Assembly (NCBI GenBank): GCA_963707665.1
Contig: CAVPQU010000009.1
Span: forward strand, 135,631 to 199,630
Direction of reading: 5' to 3'
Length of the DNA: 64,000 nucleotides
DNA from: DATJCV01 sp963707665
GTDB lineage: Bacteria; Pseudomonadota; Gammaproteobacteria; Burkholderiales; Burkholderiaceae_D
Shown here: positions 37,280 to 46,569 of the stretch, piece by piece
How the letters are laid out: each line of letters starts with the position of its first letter
Position numbering within the stretch: position 1 is the first letter of the stretch
Notes under the pieces: model-generated
The model's input: only the letters and a program-made list of their open reading frames with translations
Database searches by the model: none
Told to the model about the DNA's origin: nothing
Program-made: the position numbers and the translations under genes

Positions 37280-38440
37280 ATGCGCATCCACCAATTGCTC
37301 AAGACCATGCCCTTGCTTCTGATCGGGGCAGGGCTCATCAGTTCGGCTGCCGCCGCCGACATCAAGCTCGGCGTCGCCGAAGCCTTGACCGGCCCGGCCG
37401 GAAAATACGGCACCGCCATTCGTAACGGCTTCACGCTGGCTGCCGACGAAATCAATGCCAAAGGCGGCATCAACGGCAACAAACTGGCGCTGGTGATTGA
37501 AGATGAACAGGGCAAGAAAGAGGAAGCGATCAACGTTTTCAAAAAGCTGATTTTCCAGGATAAGGTACTGGCAGTATTCGGTCCGACGCTGTCCAATTCG
37601 GCCTTTGCCGCCGACCCGATCGCGAATGCCGCCAAGGTAGTCGTGTTCGGCACCAGCAATACCGCCGACGGCATTACGGCGATGGGCCCCTACACCTTCC
37701 GCAATTCTGTAATGGAATCTGACGTGCTGCCGGTCACCACCCGCGTCGCAGTCAAGCATTTCGGCCTGAAAAAAGTGGCAGTCATCTACGGTAACGACGA
37801 TGCTTTCACCAAAGCCGGCTACGATGCCTTCAAGGTGGCGTTGGCAGACCAGAAAATTCCGGTTACCACGACCGAAACCTATGCCAAGGGCGACGTCGAC
37901 TTCAAAGCGCAGCTGACCAAGATCAAGGCCACGAATCCGGATGCGATCGTCTGCTCCTGCCTGGCCGAAGAAGCCGGCAATATCATCCTGCAAACGCGTT
38001 CGCTCGGCATGAAACAGCCGTTCATCGGCGGCAACGGTTTCAACTCGCCGAAGCTGTTTGAAATCGCCAAGGAAGCAGCCGATAACACCATCATGGGCAG
38101 TCCGTGGTCATCGGAAAATACGGCGCCGGCCAACAAAGCCTTCATCGCCGCCTATCAAGCCAAGTTCAAGGCTGACCCGGACCAGTTTGCCGCGCAAGCG
38201 TTTGATGCACTGCATATCATGGCCGAAGCGCTGAAAGGCGTGAAGTTGTCCGGCAATCTGGAGGCAGACCGTGCCGCCGTAGCGAAAGCGCTGCCAGCCG
38301 TAAAATGGGACGGTGCCACTGGCCCCTTCGCTTTCCGCCCTGCCCCGCCTTCCAAGGATGGCAAGCCAGTCGGCTACGATGCGCAGCAAGATGCCATCGT
38401 CAACATCGGCAAAAGCAACAAATTTGTATTGCTGAAGTAA
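37280..38440 (+). CDS. livK: Branched-chain amino acid ABC transporter, periplasmic binding protein
   Basis: A 386-residue exported receptor: signal peptide MRIHQLLKTMPLLLIGAGLI with cleavage near SSAAAA, then DIKLGVAEALTGPAGKYGTAIRNG, the LivJ/K opening. A CGGAGAAA site lies before the ATG at 37280. It delivers leucine-type amino acids, amides or related compounds to the membrane complex encoded next (livH, livM, livG, livF). It is followed by a hairpin and a 121-base gap before livH, the usual way to make more receptor than permease. The exact ligand cannot be read from sequence. Confidence 0.9.
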   Translation: MRIHQLLKTMPLLLIGAGLISSAAAADIKLGVAEALTGPAGKYGTAIRNGFTLAADEINAKGGINGNKLALVIEDEQGKKEEAINVFKKLIFQDKVLAVFGPTLSNSAFAADPIANAAKVVVFGTSNTADGITAMGPYTFRNSVMESDVLPVTTRVAVKHFGLKKVAVIYGNDDAFTKAGYDAFKVALADQKIPVTTTETYAKGDVDFKAQLTKIKATNPDAIVCSCLAEEAGNIILQTRSLGMKQPFIGGNGFNSPKLFEIAKEAADNTIMGSPWSSENTAPANKAFIAAYQAKFKADPDQFAAQAFDALHIMAEALKGVKLSGNLEADRAAVAKALPAVKWDGATGPFAFRPAPPSKDGKPVGYDAQQDAIVNIGKSNKFVLLK

Positions 38441-38510
38441 GCGGCAGCAAGTATTTCGAGCACACTCGAAGGATGACGCGCTGAAGGTATTTTTTCAGCA
38501 AGAAGCAACG

Positions 38511-38546
38511 AGGCATTTTCGGCTACCGCCCAAAATGCCTCCGTTT
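38511..38546 (+). terminator. Attenuator-like hairpin between livK and livH
   Basis: AGGCATTTT / AAAATGCCT, a 9-bp perfect stem with a 12-base loop, followed by CCGTTTT. It probably stops part of the transcripts after livK so that the binding protein is made in excess. Confidence 0.75.
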
Positions 38547-38561
38547 TAATCTGCAGGCACC

Positions 38562-39443
38562 ATGCTCGAACAACAACTCATCAATGCGCTGTCGCTGGGC
38601 AGCGTCTACGCGCTCTTTGCGCTGGGCTTCACACTGATATTCGGTGTGCTGGGCGTCATCAATCTTTCGCATGGCGCGATCTTCATGCTGGGCAGCTATT
38701 CCGCCCTGCTGTTGGTTGAAAAACTGGCGCTGCCGCTCTGGCTGGCCCTGCTGGTAGCCATGCTGGTGGCTGGCGCAATCGGCCTCGCGGTCGATTACCT
38801 GATTTTAAGGCCGTTGCGGGCACGCAACGTCTCACACCTGATTCCGATGATCGCCACGATTGGTGTCGCGATCATGCTGACCAATCTGGCGCAAGGCCTG
38901 TTCGGCGCCGAAAACAAGCGCTTCCCGGTCGGCACGATTCCGGAACAGAGCTTCAATTGGGGCCATTTGCACCTGACTGAGCTGCAAATTGGCATCGTCG
39001 GCATTTCGGTCGCACTGATGGTCATCCTGCTGGTCGTCATGCGCCGCACGCAACTGGGACGCGCATTGCGTGCCATTGCCGAATCACCGCGAGCCGCCTA
39101 CCTGCTCGGCATCAACGTCGAAGGCCTGTTCTACCTGACTTCGTTTGCTGCAGCGGCACTGGGTGGCGCGGCCGGCGTGCTGGTTGGCCTGTCGTTCAAC
39201 GCGATTTCCCCGTTCATGGGACAGCCGATGCTGCACAAGGGTATCGCCGTGATCATCCTGGGCGGCATGGGCGATATCCGCGGCGCCATGATTGGCGGCC
39301 TGTTCCTCGGCTTCGCCGAAGTGCTGACCGTAGCGTATATCTCCAGCGATTTCCGCGACGCGGTGGCGTTCGGATTGCTGTTCCTGATCTTGTTGGTCAA
39401 ACCCTCGGGCATGTTTGGCAAAGTACTGGAAAGAAAGGCCTGA
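38562..39443 (+). CDS. livH: Branched-chain amino acid ABC transporter, permease LivH
   Basis: A 293-residue integral membrane permease with about eight helices and no signal peptide. The start MLEQQLINALSLGSVYALFALGFTLIFGVLGVINLSHG is the LivH signature (seen in parts LGSVYALFALG and INLSHGAIFMLG), and the ATPase-contact loop near residue 190 reads RAIAESPRAAYLLGINVE. Together with LivM it forms the channel through the inner membrane. Its stop is one base before the livM start, so the genes are coupled. Confidence 0.95.
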   Translation: MLEQQLINALSLGSVYALFALGFTLIFGVLGVINLSHGAIFMLGSYSALLLVEKLALPLWLALLVAMLVAGAIGLAVDYLILRPLRARNVSHLIPMIATIGVAIMLTNLAQGLFGAENKRFPVGTIPEQSFNWGHLHLTELQIGIVGISVALMVILLVVMRRTQLGRALRAIAESPRAAYLLGINVEGLFYLTSFAAAALGGAAGVLVGLSFNAISPFMGQPMLHKGIAVIILGGMGDIRGAMIGGLFLGFAEVLTVAYISSDFRDAVAFGLLFLILLVKPSGMFGKVLERKA

Positions 39444-39444
39444 C

Positions 39445-40314
39445 ATGCTTGAATGGTGGGAAGGTTTCTGGGCAACTTATAGCGCCGTGGTGTACGGCAT
39501 CGGCGTCAACGCGATGCTGGCGCTGTCGATTTACGTCACGCTGTCGTGCGGCCTGCTGTCGCTGGCGAATGCCGCCTTCATGGGTATCGGCGCCTACGCA
39601 GCGGCCATGATCAGCATGAACAGCGGCTTGTCGTTTCCGCTGGCACTGGCCGCCGGCGCGGTGCTGCCGGCGCTGGTGGCGCTGATCATCGGCATTCCGA
39701 CACTGCGGCTGTCGGGCGTATATCTGGCGATGGCGACACTCGGCTTCGGCGAGGTCGTGCGCGTAATCGTATTGAACATGGAAAGCACCGGCGGCCCGAT
39801 GGGCTTGAATGGCATTCCGCTGAAAACCGAGTTCTGGCACATAGCGCTGCTGCTGGCGCTAACGTTGTTCGTCCTCGGCCGCATCCGACGCTCGAAGATC
39901 GGTCGCGCCTTCGAGGCGATCAAAGCGGACGAAGTGGCGGCGCGCCTGATGGGCGTCAACGTCCCAGCCTACAAGCTGTTTGCGTTCGTGCTGGGGGCGG
40001 CGATCGCCGGCGTCGCCGGCGGCCTCAACGCACACTACACGTTTACCATCGGGCCCAACAATTACGCCTTTGAAAACGCGGTCGACATCCTGACGATGGC
40101 GGTGTTCGGCGGCGTCGGCAACCTGATCGGACCGACCATCGGCGGCACGATCCTGACGCTGTTGCCCGAGGTCTTGCGGTATCTGAAAGAATTCCGGCTC
40201 GCCATCAACGGCCTGATTCTGATCGTGGTTGTGCTGTATCTGCCGAACGGCATCTGGGACCCGCGCCGGATTCACGCCTTTTGGCAGCGACGCAAAGCAC
40301 GGAAGGGCCAGTGA
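39445..40314 (+). CDS. livM: Branched-chain amino acid ABC transporter, permease LivM
   Basis: A 289-residue hydrophobic permease, partner of LivH. Signature blocks: CGLLSLANAAFMGIGAYAAA near residue 33, LRLSGVYLAMATLGFGEVVR near 90, and the coupling loop SKIGRAFEAIKADEVAARLMG near 150. Its stop overlaps the livG start in ATGA. The ATG at 39445 comes one base after the livH stop; an upstream in-frame TTG is not needed. Confidence 0.95.
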   Translation: MLEWWEGFWATYSAVVYGIGVNAMLALSIYVTLSCGLLSLANAAFMGIGAYAAAMISMNSGLSFPLALAAGAVLPALVALIIGIPTLRLSGVYLAMATLGFGEVVRVIVLNMESTGGPMGLNGIPLKTEFWHIALLLALTLFVLGRIRRSKIGRAFEAIKADEVAARLMGVNVPAYKLFAFVLGAAIAGVAGGLNAHYTFTIGPNNYAFENAVDILTMAVFGGVGNLIGPTIGGTILTLLPEVLRYLKEFRLAINGLILIVVVLYLPNGIWDPRRIHAFWQRRKARKGQ

Positions 40315-41076
40315 TGCTGAAGTTTAATCAAATCAGTAAGAATTTCGGCGGTCTGCAGGTTCTATCTGACGTCAACTTCAACGTACCGCAGGGCGGCATC
40401 TTTCGGCCTGATCGGTCCCAATGGAGCCGGCAAGACCACTGTCTTCAACCTGGCGACCGGCTTGCTGCGCGCCTCGGCCGGCAGCATCGAATTCAATGGC
40501 CAGGATCTGAGCGGCATTCCGCCGCACCGCATTACCGACCTCGGCATCGCCCGCACTTTCCAGAACATTCGTATTTTCAAGGAAATGACGCTGCTGGAAA
40601 ACGTCGTGGTCGGTATGCATGACCATCTCGATTATGGCTTTACCGGACTACTGCTGAACCTGCCGTCGTTTCGCAAGATCGAGGCGGCCGCGCGCGAGCG
40701 GGCGTTGGAACTGCTGTCCTGGGTCAAGCTCGACCACAAGGCGATGATGCTGGCCGACAGCCTCTCTTATGGCGAACAGCGCCGGCTGGAATTTGCGCGG
40801 GCGCTGGCGACCAAGCCGAAGCTGCTGCTGCTGGACGAGCCGGTGGCAGGCATGAATCCGGCCGAAAAATCGGAATTGATGGTGGAAATCCTCAACATCA
40901 AGCAACGCGGCTTCAGCGTTTTCTTGATCGAACACGACATGCGCTTCGTAATGGGCTTGTGCGACCGCGTCGCGGTGCTGAACTTCGGCCGCATCATTGC
41001 CGAGGGACCACCCGACGAAATCAAGAACAACCCGGAAGTCATCGAAGCGTACCTGGGCAAGGAAGAAGACGAATGA
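40314..41076 (+). CDS. livG: Branched-chain amino acid ABC transporter, ATPase LivG (one frameshift)
   Basis: About 253 residues when one inserted T near 40400 is removed (CTTTCGG should be CTTCGG; length 3n+1). Reading on restores Walker A GLIGPNGAGKTTVFNL. Further motifs: Q-loop RTFQNIRIFKEM, signature LSYGEQRRLEFARAL, Walker B LLLLDEPVAGMNP, and switch His in LIEHDMRFVMGL. It powers import with LivF. The start overlaps the livM stop; livF begins within its last codons. Confidence 0.93.
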
Positions 41077-41786
41077 GCGAGATACTGCGCATCACCGATC
41101 TCGCGGTTTCTTATGGCCATATCGAAGCGGTCAAGGGAATCGACCTGACCCTGAACGAAGGCGAGATTACCGCCCTGGTCGGTGCCAACGGCGCTGGCAA
41201 AAGCACGGCGCTGCTGGCGATTTCCGGCTTGCTGAAGGCCACACGCGGCCAGGTTTTACTGGACGGCGTCGATCTGACCAAGTTGTCGCCGCACCGTATC
41301 GTGCAAAGCGGCGTGGTACAGGTGGCTGAAGGACGCGCCATCCTGACCACGTTGACAGTACGCGAAAACCTCGAATTGGGCGCCTACACCCGGCGCGACA
41401 AGGCCCAGGTGGCGCACGATATGGAGCGGGCCTACACGCTGTTCCCGGTATTGAAAAACCGCGCCGACGGCCTGGCCGGCAACCTGTCCGGCGGCGAGCA
41501 GCAAATGCTGGCCATTGCCCGCGCCTTGATGGCCAAGCCGCGCGTGCTGCTGCTGGATGAACCGTCAATGGGGCTGGCGCCGTTGCTGGTGCAGGAAATT
41601 TTCCGGGTGCTGAAAGAAATCAATAGCACCGGCTTGACTATCTTCCTGGTGGAACAGAACGTACGCCAGGCGTTGCGGATTGCGCAACGAGGCTACGTAC
41701 TGGAAACCGGGAAAATTGTGCTGGCCGATAGCGGCAGCAACCTGCTGCATAACCCGAAGGTCATCGAAGCGTATATGGGTGGCTGA
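41073..41786 (+). CDS. livF: Branched-chain amino acid ABC transporter, ATPase LivF
   Basis: A 237-residue intact ABC ATPase. Walker A ALVGANGAGKSTALLAIS, Q-loop VAEGRAILTTLTVREN, signature NLSGGEQQMLAIARAL, Walker B VLLLDEPSMGLAPLL, and switch His position occupied by Gln (LVEQNVRQAL), as is normal in LivF. It pairs with LivG. Start overlaps the livG stop (ATGA). A terminator follows 14 bases after the stop, closing the operon. Confidence 0.96.
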   Translation: MSEILRITDLAVSYGHIEAVKGIDLTLNEGEITALVGANGAGKSTALLAISGLLKATRGQVLLDGVDLTKLSPHRIVQSGVVQVAEGRAILTTLTVRENLELGAYTRRDKAQVAHDMERAYTLFPVLKNRADGLAGNLSGGEQQMLAIARALMAKPRVLLLDEPSMGLAPLLVQEIFRVLKEINSTGLTIFLVEQNVRQALRIAQRGYVLETGKIVLADSGSNLLHNPKVIEAYMGG

Positions 41787-41799
41787 TCGCACCTCGCAG

Positions 41800-41838
41800 C
41801 GCCGCTCGTCATTGTTCTGACGGCGCGCTCTGTTTTTT
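41800..41838 (+). terminator. liv operon terminator
   Basis: GCGCCG / CGGCGC stem with a 16-base loop, then GCTCTGTTTTTT. It follows the livF stop by 14 bases. Confidence 0.82.
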
Positions 41839-42065
41839 CATTCCCCCTTCTGTCACATCCCTACCGGCCAGGACATTCCCCTTTTCTCGAAAAATCCCGC
41901 ACTCGAGAAAAGCGGGCATTGTCTCGACACTACTCGTGAAGCCAAAGAAATGGCTCGGAGAAAATGTATCGCATCAAGTGCATAGCACGATACATCACCC
42001 GAGCCACTTGCCAGGCGCCGTGAGGATCTCCAGCTTTCCTCTCGCGCCAACTCAACTATCGCAGA

Positions 42066-43979
42066 TCAATACAGAACGCTCGGCAACCACAAGCCGATCG
42101 CCGGGAACATATACAGCAAGATGATCGCCAGAACCTGAATCCCCATGAACGGCATCATGCCGACAAAAATCTGATTCAGCGTGACATGTCCAGGCGCAAC
42201 GCCTTTCAGATAGAAAGCCGACATGGCGACCGGCGGCGACAGAAAGGCCGTCTGCAGGTTCAAGGCCACCAGTAAGCCGAAGAACAGCGGATCTATCTGG
42301 TAGTGTGCCAATAGCGGCAGGAAAATCGGCATGAAGATGACGATGATCTCGGTCCATTCCAGCGGCCATCCAAGCAGGAAAATAACAATTTGAGCCAGGA
42401 TCATGAATTCGACTGGCGTCAAATTCATCGATAGCACCCAGGAGTTGATGATTTCCTGACCACCGAGCAATGCAAACGCCGCGGAAAAGATACTGGAACC
42501 GACAAACAGCCAGCAGACCATGGCACTGGTCTTGGCCGCCAGATAAACCGATTCCTTCAGCATCGGCACGTTGAGTCGGCGATATGCCAAGGCTAGCAAT
42601 ATCCCACCAAGCGACCCCATTGCGGCCGCCTCGGATGGTGTTGCAAAACCGAACACAATGCTGCCCAAGACCGCCAAAATCATGATGGCCAGCGGAAAAA
42701 ACGAGCTGAGCAACATCTTGAATATTTCAAGCCGGGCAAAGGTAAAAATTGCGTAAAACAGAACCAGCCCAGCCAATCCAATGCCAAATGCAATCCAATA
42801 CGCGGTAGGCGCATTTAAACGTTGCTGCGCTTCTGGTGCCGCTGCCAAGGTCGTTTCAGCTTCATCATTGGCCGCCTTCAGTGGCGTATACGATGCCAGC
42901 TGTTCGCCCTCCACCTCCGGTTCGGCCAAGCCGCCGTCAGCGCTTTGCAGACCGTCGTTGGAAGCGGTATCCGTGCTCGAATCGTGCGCAAAACCCATTT
43001 CCACCAAGCCGCTGGCTGATTCCTGCGCGGGCTGGGTCACGATGTTATAGCTGAGTCCCATGACGCAGACGAACGCCAATCCGGGAAGCAATGCCGTAAA
43101 CAATTGTCCTGCCAAAGTACGCAGCGGCACACCTGCATTGCGCTTGCCCTTGATCGCACCAATCAAGCCGGGCAGGACCCGGTTACTGATGGTGTTTTTG
43201 ATCAGTTCGGCAAACTCCGGCAAGGTCACCCGCCGCTCCTCTGCAGACAGCGGCGGCGCAGATGCGGGGTTGAGTTTGGCAACGATAACAATGTACACAA
43301 CATACAAGCCGGCCAGCATAAGGCCGGGGAAAAATGCCCCGGCATAGAGCTTGACCACTGATACGCCTGCCACCGCACCGTATACGATCAAGAGTACCGA
43401 CGGCGGTATCAGGATTCCCAAGCACCCGCCTGCGGTAATCGCCCCAGCCGAAAGCCGCACGCTATATCCGGCCTTCAGCATCGCAGGTAAAGCCAGCAGA
43501 CCCATCAATGTCACGACGGCGCCGACAATGCCGGTAGCGGTGGCAAACACGGCACAGGTAATGACGGTTGCCACGGCCAGCGACCCCGGGATGCGCGCCA
43601 TTGCCAAGTGCAGGCTCTTGAACAGTTTCTCGATCAGATTGGCCCGTTCGACCAGATATCCCATGAAAATGAACAAGGGGATGGCGATGAGAACGTCGTT
43701 CGTCATCACCGCATAGGTGCGCAGCACCATCAAGTCGAGAGTTTGCGCGATCGCTGTTTCCATGCCCATGTTTCGGTAGGCCAGCCAGGCGAAAATGACC
43801 CCCATTCCCATTAGGGTAAAGGCGGTCGGAAAGCCAAGCATGATCGCAACCACGATCAATCCCAGCATTAACAGGCCCAAGTGGCCATTGGTGATATTTT
43901 CCGGCGACGGCATCAAGACAAACAGCGAAACGATGACAGCGGCCAGGATCGAGAGCCCGAACCAAACTTCCTTCCTCAT
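42066..43979 (-). CDS. dctM: TRAP transporter large permease DctM, long form
   Basis: A 637-residue membrane protein, some 200 longer than the common DctM of about 430. The DctM core is clear: GLLMLGLIVVAIMLGFPTAF, NDVLIAIPLFIFMGYLVERA, GGCLGILIPPSVLLIVYGA, SEAAAMGSLGGILLA, and LQTAFLSPPVAMSAFYLKGV. The extra part is a hydrophilic, Glu/Ala-rich stretch at about residues 330-390 (DGGLAEPEVEGEQLASY) plus flanking helices, inserted mid-protein. It moves a carboxylate with Na+ across the inner membrane. Its start overlaps the DctQ stop by four bases. Confidence 0.9.
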   Translation of the reverse strand: MRKEVWFGLSILAAVIVSLFVLMPSPENITNGHLGLLMLGLIVVAIMLGFPTAFTLMGMGVIFAWLAYRNMGMETAIAQTLDLMVLRTYAVMTNDVLIAIPLFIFMGYLVERANLIEKLFKSLHLAMARIPGSLAVATVITCAVFATATGIVGAVVTLMGLLALPAMLKAGYSVRLSAGAITAGGCLGILIPPSVLLIVYGAVAGVSVVKLYAGAFFPGLMLAGLYVVYIVIVAKLNPASAPPLSAEERRVTLPEFAELIKNTISNRVLPGLIGAIKGKRNAGVPLRTLAGQLFTALLPGLAFVCVMGLSYNIVTQPAQESASGLVEMGFAHDSSTDTASNDGLQSADGGLAEPEVEGEQLASYTPLKAANDEAETTLAAAPEAQQRLNAPTAYWIAFGIGLAGLVLFYAIFTFARLEIFKMLLSSFFPLAIMILAVLGSIVFGFATPSEAAAMGSLGGILLALAYRRLNVPMLKESVYLAAKTSAMVCWLFVGSSIFSAAFALLGGQEIINSWVLSMNLTPVEFMILAQIVIFLLGWPLEWTEIIVIFMPIFLPLLAHYQIDPLFFGLLVALNLQTAFLSPPVAMSAFYLKGVAPGHVTLNQIFVGMMPFMGIQVLAIILLYMFPAIGLWLPSVLY

Positions 43980-44602
43980 TGATCACTCCCGTTCTTAACT
44001 GTAATTATTTTATCCAGCGCCTCGGTGTCCTCTACCTCGACATGCACCATATCCCGGAGTTTGTCGACGTCTACTTCTTCCACGTCCTGTTCGCGGGACG
44101 GCCACTCACCCTGCTTCAGGCAAAGTATGCAGCGCGCGATTTCGACAAAACCTTGCAGCAGCAAACAAGCTCCGGCAAACGGGATAATGGCTTTAAACGG
44201 ATAAATGGGAGGTCCATCGGCAGTGATCGTGGAGTGCTCGTTGATGATCCAGGATTCGGAGGCATAGTTGTAGCCGGCCCAAGCCATCGCGATGACACCC
44301 GGAATAAAGAAGATGACATACAGAGTGAGATCAAGAGATGCCTGCAAGCGTGGTGGAAAAAAGCCGTAAAGGACGTCACCGCGGACGTGGGCGTTTTTTG
44401 AAAGCGTGTAGGCTCCAGCCATCATGAACAATGCTCCGTACATCATGTTCATGGCATCGAAGGCCCAGGCATGCGGGTCGCCAAATGCATACCGTGAAAA
44501 TACTTCGTAAGAAACAAATAGGGTTAAGGCGAGGACAAACCAGGCAAATAGCTGCCCGATCCACGTATTTACCCTGTCGATAAAAAGCAATGTGTTTTGC
44601 AT
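43976..44602 (-). CDS. dctQ: TRAP transporter small permease DctQ
   Basis: A 208-residue four-helix protein (helices near residues 15-38, 50-65, 90-112 and 135-160) with the DctQ landmarks NTWIGQLFAWFVLALTLFVSYEVFSRY and NAHVRGDVLY. The C-terminal 40 residues are acidic (EQDVEEVDVDKL). It partners the large permease, with which it overlaps. It lies 137 bases after the binding-protein gene, separated by a strong terminator. Confidence 0.9.
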   Translation of the reverse strand: MQNTLLFIDRVNTWIGQLFAWFVLALTLFVSYEVFSRYAFGDPHAWAFDAMNMMYGALFMMAGAYTLSKNAHVRGDVLYGFFPPRLQASLDLTLYVIFFIPGVIAMAWAGYNYASESWIINEHSTITADGPPIYPFKAIIPFAGACLLLQGFVEIARCILCLKQGEWPSREQDVEEVDVDKLRDMVHVEVEDTEALDKIITVKNGSDQ

Positions 44603-44680
44603 GTGTAATCACCTTGCACTGAGACGCAATCCGGGTAGACGCCAATGCCGGCGCCAAGGTATTGATCGAGTGTTAGAGCC

Positions 44681-44716
44681 AAAAAAAACACCATCCGCTG
44701 CTGCAAGATGGTGTTT
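44681..44716 (-). terminator. Terminator between dctP and dctQM
   Basis: On the minus strand AAACACCATC-loop-GATGGTGTTT, a 10-bp perfect stem, ends in eight T. It lies 22 bases after the dctP stop and in front of dctQ, so most transcripts should end after the binding protein. Confidence 0.9.
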
Positions 44717-44738
44717 CGCGTGGACGCAGCAAAGGTCA

Positions 44739-45905
44739 TCAGGCCTTTTTAGGAGCGGCTTTTGCCTTGGCGGTATAGTGGTTGTAGGCCATTCTGCGGT
44801 TATTGTTGGTATCCATGTCCCATGCTACTGCGCGGGCGGCGAATGCCTTCTGCGAAGCCTCAATTTCGCGGAACAGCGGATTGCCTTCGCCCTTTTTCGC
44901 AATGACGTCGTCCCAGACCTTCAGCTGTTCCTGCAGAATCGCATCCGGTGTCTTGTAAAACTTCACCTTATCTTCTTTCTGCAGCTTGATGTAGTCTTCC
45001 GAGTAACGGGCGATCGCCTTCCAGGACATGTCAGCCGAAGCAGCCTCAACGGCATTTTCTATGATGGCTTTCATCTTGGGCGGCAAGGCATTGTATTTGT
45101 CCTTGTTGAAGGTAATCTCGAATGTCTCGGATGACTGGTGAAAGCTTTGCAGCATGCAGACCTTGGAGACGTCCGGAAAGCCGAGCAAGCGGTCAGAACT
45201 TGCGTTGTTGAATTCTGCGCCGTCCAGCAAACCGCGATCCAGAGCAGAGACAATTTCGCCGCCAGGCAGCGCGTTGACCGCCGCCCCCATGGCAGTGAAC
45301 AAATCAATAGCCAGGCCATTGGTGCGGAACTTGAGGCCCTTCAGGTCTGCAGTCTTGGTAATTGGCTTTTTGAACCAGCCGAACGGCTGCGTCGGCATAG
45401 GCCCGGTCAGGAACGAGACGACGTTACCGCCAATCGAAGCATAGAGCTTGGCAAGCAATTCCTTGCCACCGCCATATTTATGCCAGGCCAGCAACATGTT
45501 GGCATCCATGCCGTAGGCTGGCCCCGACGAATACAGCGCAAGCGCGTTTTGTTTACCGTAGCTATAACCGAGCACCCCATGTCCGCCATCGAGCGTGCCT
45601 TTGGAAACCGCATCGAGTAAGGCAAACGCAGGCACTACCGCGCCGGCGGGCAGCACCTCGATCTTCAACTCGCCGCCGGTCATGTCATTAACCTTCTTGG
45701 CGAAATCGAGTGCGTACTCGTGGAAAATATCGACCGTCGGCCAAGTGCTCTGGAAGCGGAAGTTGGTTGGCGTCTGCGCACTCACAATCGCCGGAAACCC
45801 GACGCCGACCGCGGCGGCCGTCCCTGCAGCAGCTCCGCCCAGAAACTTACGGCGTGATGGAGTGCCCGACTCTGTTACTGCCTTTTTCTTGGTGCTCTTC
45901 GTCAT
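44739..45905 (-). CDS. dctP: TRAP transporter periplasmic binding protein DctP
   Basis: A 388-residue receptor with a twin-arginine signal (SRRKFLGGAAAGTAAAVGVG, then FPAIVSAQ). The mature part has the DctP fold signature: LDFAKKVNDMTGGELKIEVLPAGAVVPAF near residue 80, GLKFRTNGLAIDLFTAMGAA near 205 (carboxylate-binding Arg), and DGAEFNNASSDRLLGFPDV near 240. Close in style to receptors of the mannitol/haloaromatic/keto-acid group, which bind carboxylates often with calcium. Substrate not deducible. Export through Tat suggests folding in the cytosol before secretion. Confidence 0.9.
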   Translation of the reverse strand: MTKSTKKKAVTESGTPSRRKFLGGAAAGTAAAVGVGFPAIVSAQTPTNFRFQSTWPTVDIFHEYALDFAKKVNDMTGGELKIEVLPAGAVVPAFALLDAVSKGTLDGGHGVLGYSYGKQNALALYSSGPAYGMDANMLLAWHKYGGGKELLAKLYASIGGNVVSFLTGPMPTQPFGWFKKPITKTADLKGLKFRTNGLAIDLFTAMGAAVNALPGGEIVSALDRGLLDGAEFNNASSDRLLGFPDVSKVCMLQSFHQSSETFEITFNKDKYNALPPKMKAIIENAVEAASADMSWKAIARYSEDYIKLQKEDKVKFYKTPDAILQEQLKVWDDVIAKKGEGNPLFREIEASQKAFAARAVAWDMDTNNNRRMAYNHYTAKAKAAPKKA

Positions 45906-46569
45906 CCTATGTCTCCTGAATTCGTTTTTATATGAATGGCGTACACGGCTGTAGAATAGTTACCGTATTGCAAATGCCAGATTGATTAGAGTCGAAAACA
46001 TTAGAAGTGTCAAGCGCCTTCGGCACACCGTCCAGCTTGAGTTAATTTATTTTCTAAGGCGCCGGTGACCATCGGCCATTTTCAAAAATCGACGATCGCT
46101 TGCCGTTGATTGAGAGGCTGAAGCGCTCGATCAGACCTGGTACAACGAGCCCAAATGCCAGCTACGATAAACGCTGGTGCACATGACTCTCAGGAGAACG
46201 CGTGCAAGGTGACGGCCATCAGTCGCCCATAGACTTCAAGCAACTGCGGCGTCTGTTCCACGCCCGGCCTGACGTACGGTGCAGCGCCACCCACCTCGCG
46301 CTGCAAGCTGTGACGAAAGCGTTTTAAATTCGTTCGCGTTCGGCACTCCTCATTCTTTTACTGCGGACCGGGGAACGGCATCACTGCCCCTGCTCGAGGC
46401 AATATACTCCATGCCATGATGCCAATTTACGGAGATTAATTGGCAGTTAATAGGACATACTCCATCTTATTTTAGATGAGCGTATCGCTACCAATTGGAA
46501 GCATGGCGGCAAAACGCAGCCGACTCCCGGCCAGAATGCGCCGTCGGTGCCTGGCAGCGGTAGAACCCC
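45906..46569. other. Long intergenic stretch, no supported gene
   Basis: About 660 bases between dctP (minus) and the TonB receptor stop (minus). It should contain the dctP promoter near 45930-46000. Short frames such as one at 46476-46679 have no coding signature and partly overlap the receptor. A stretch near 46100-46320 is GC-rich with mixed-frame coding-like composition that may be a decayed gene, but I cannot name it. Confidence 0.4.

Noticed and set aside
42066..45905. TRAP transporter as the itaconate importer, by analogy with Pseudomonas
   Set aside because: It is 26 kb away with its own terminators and no shared regulator; nothing in sequence links it to itaconate.
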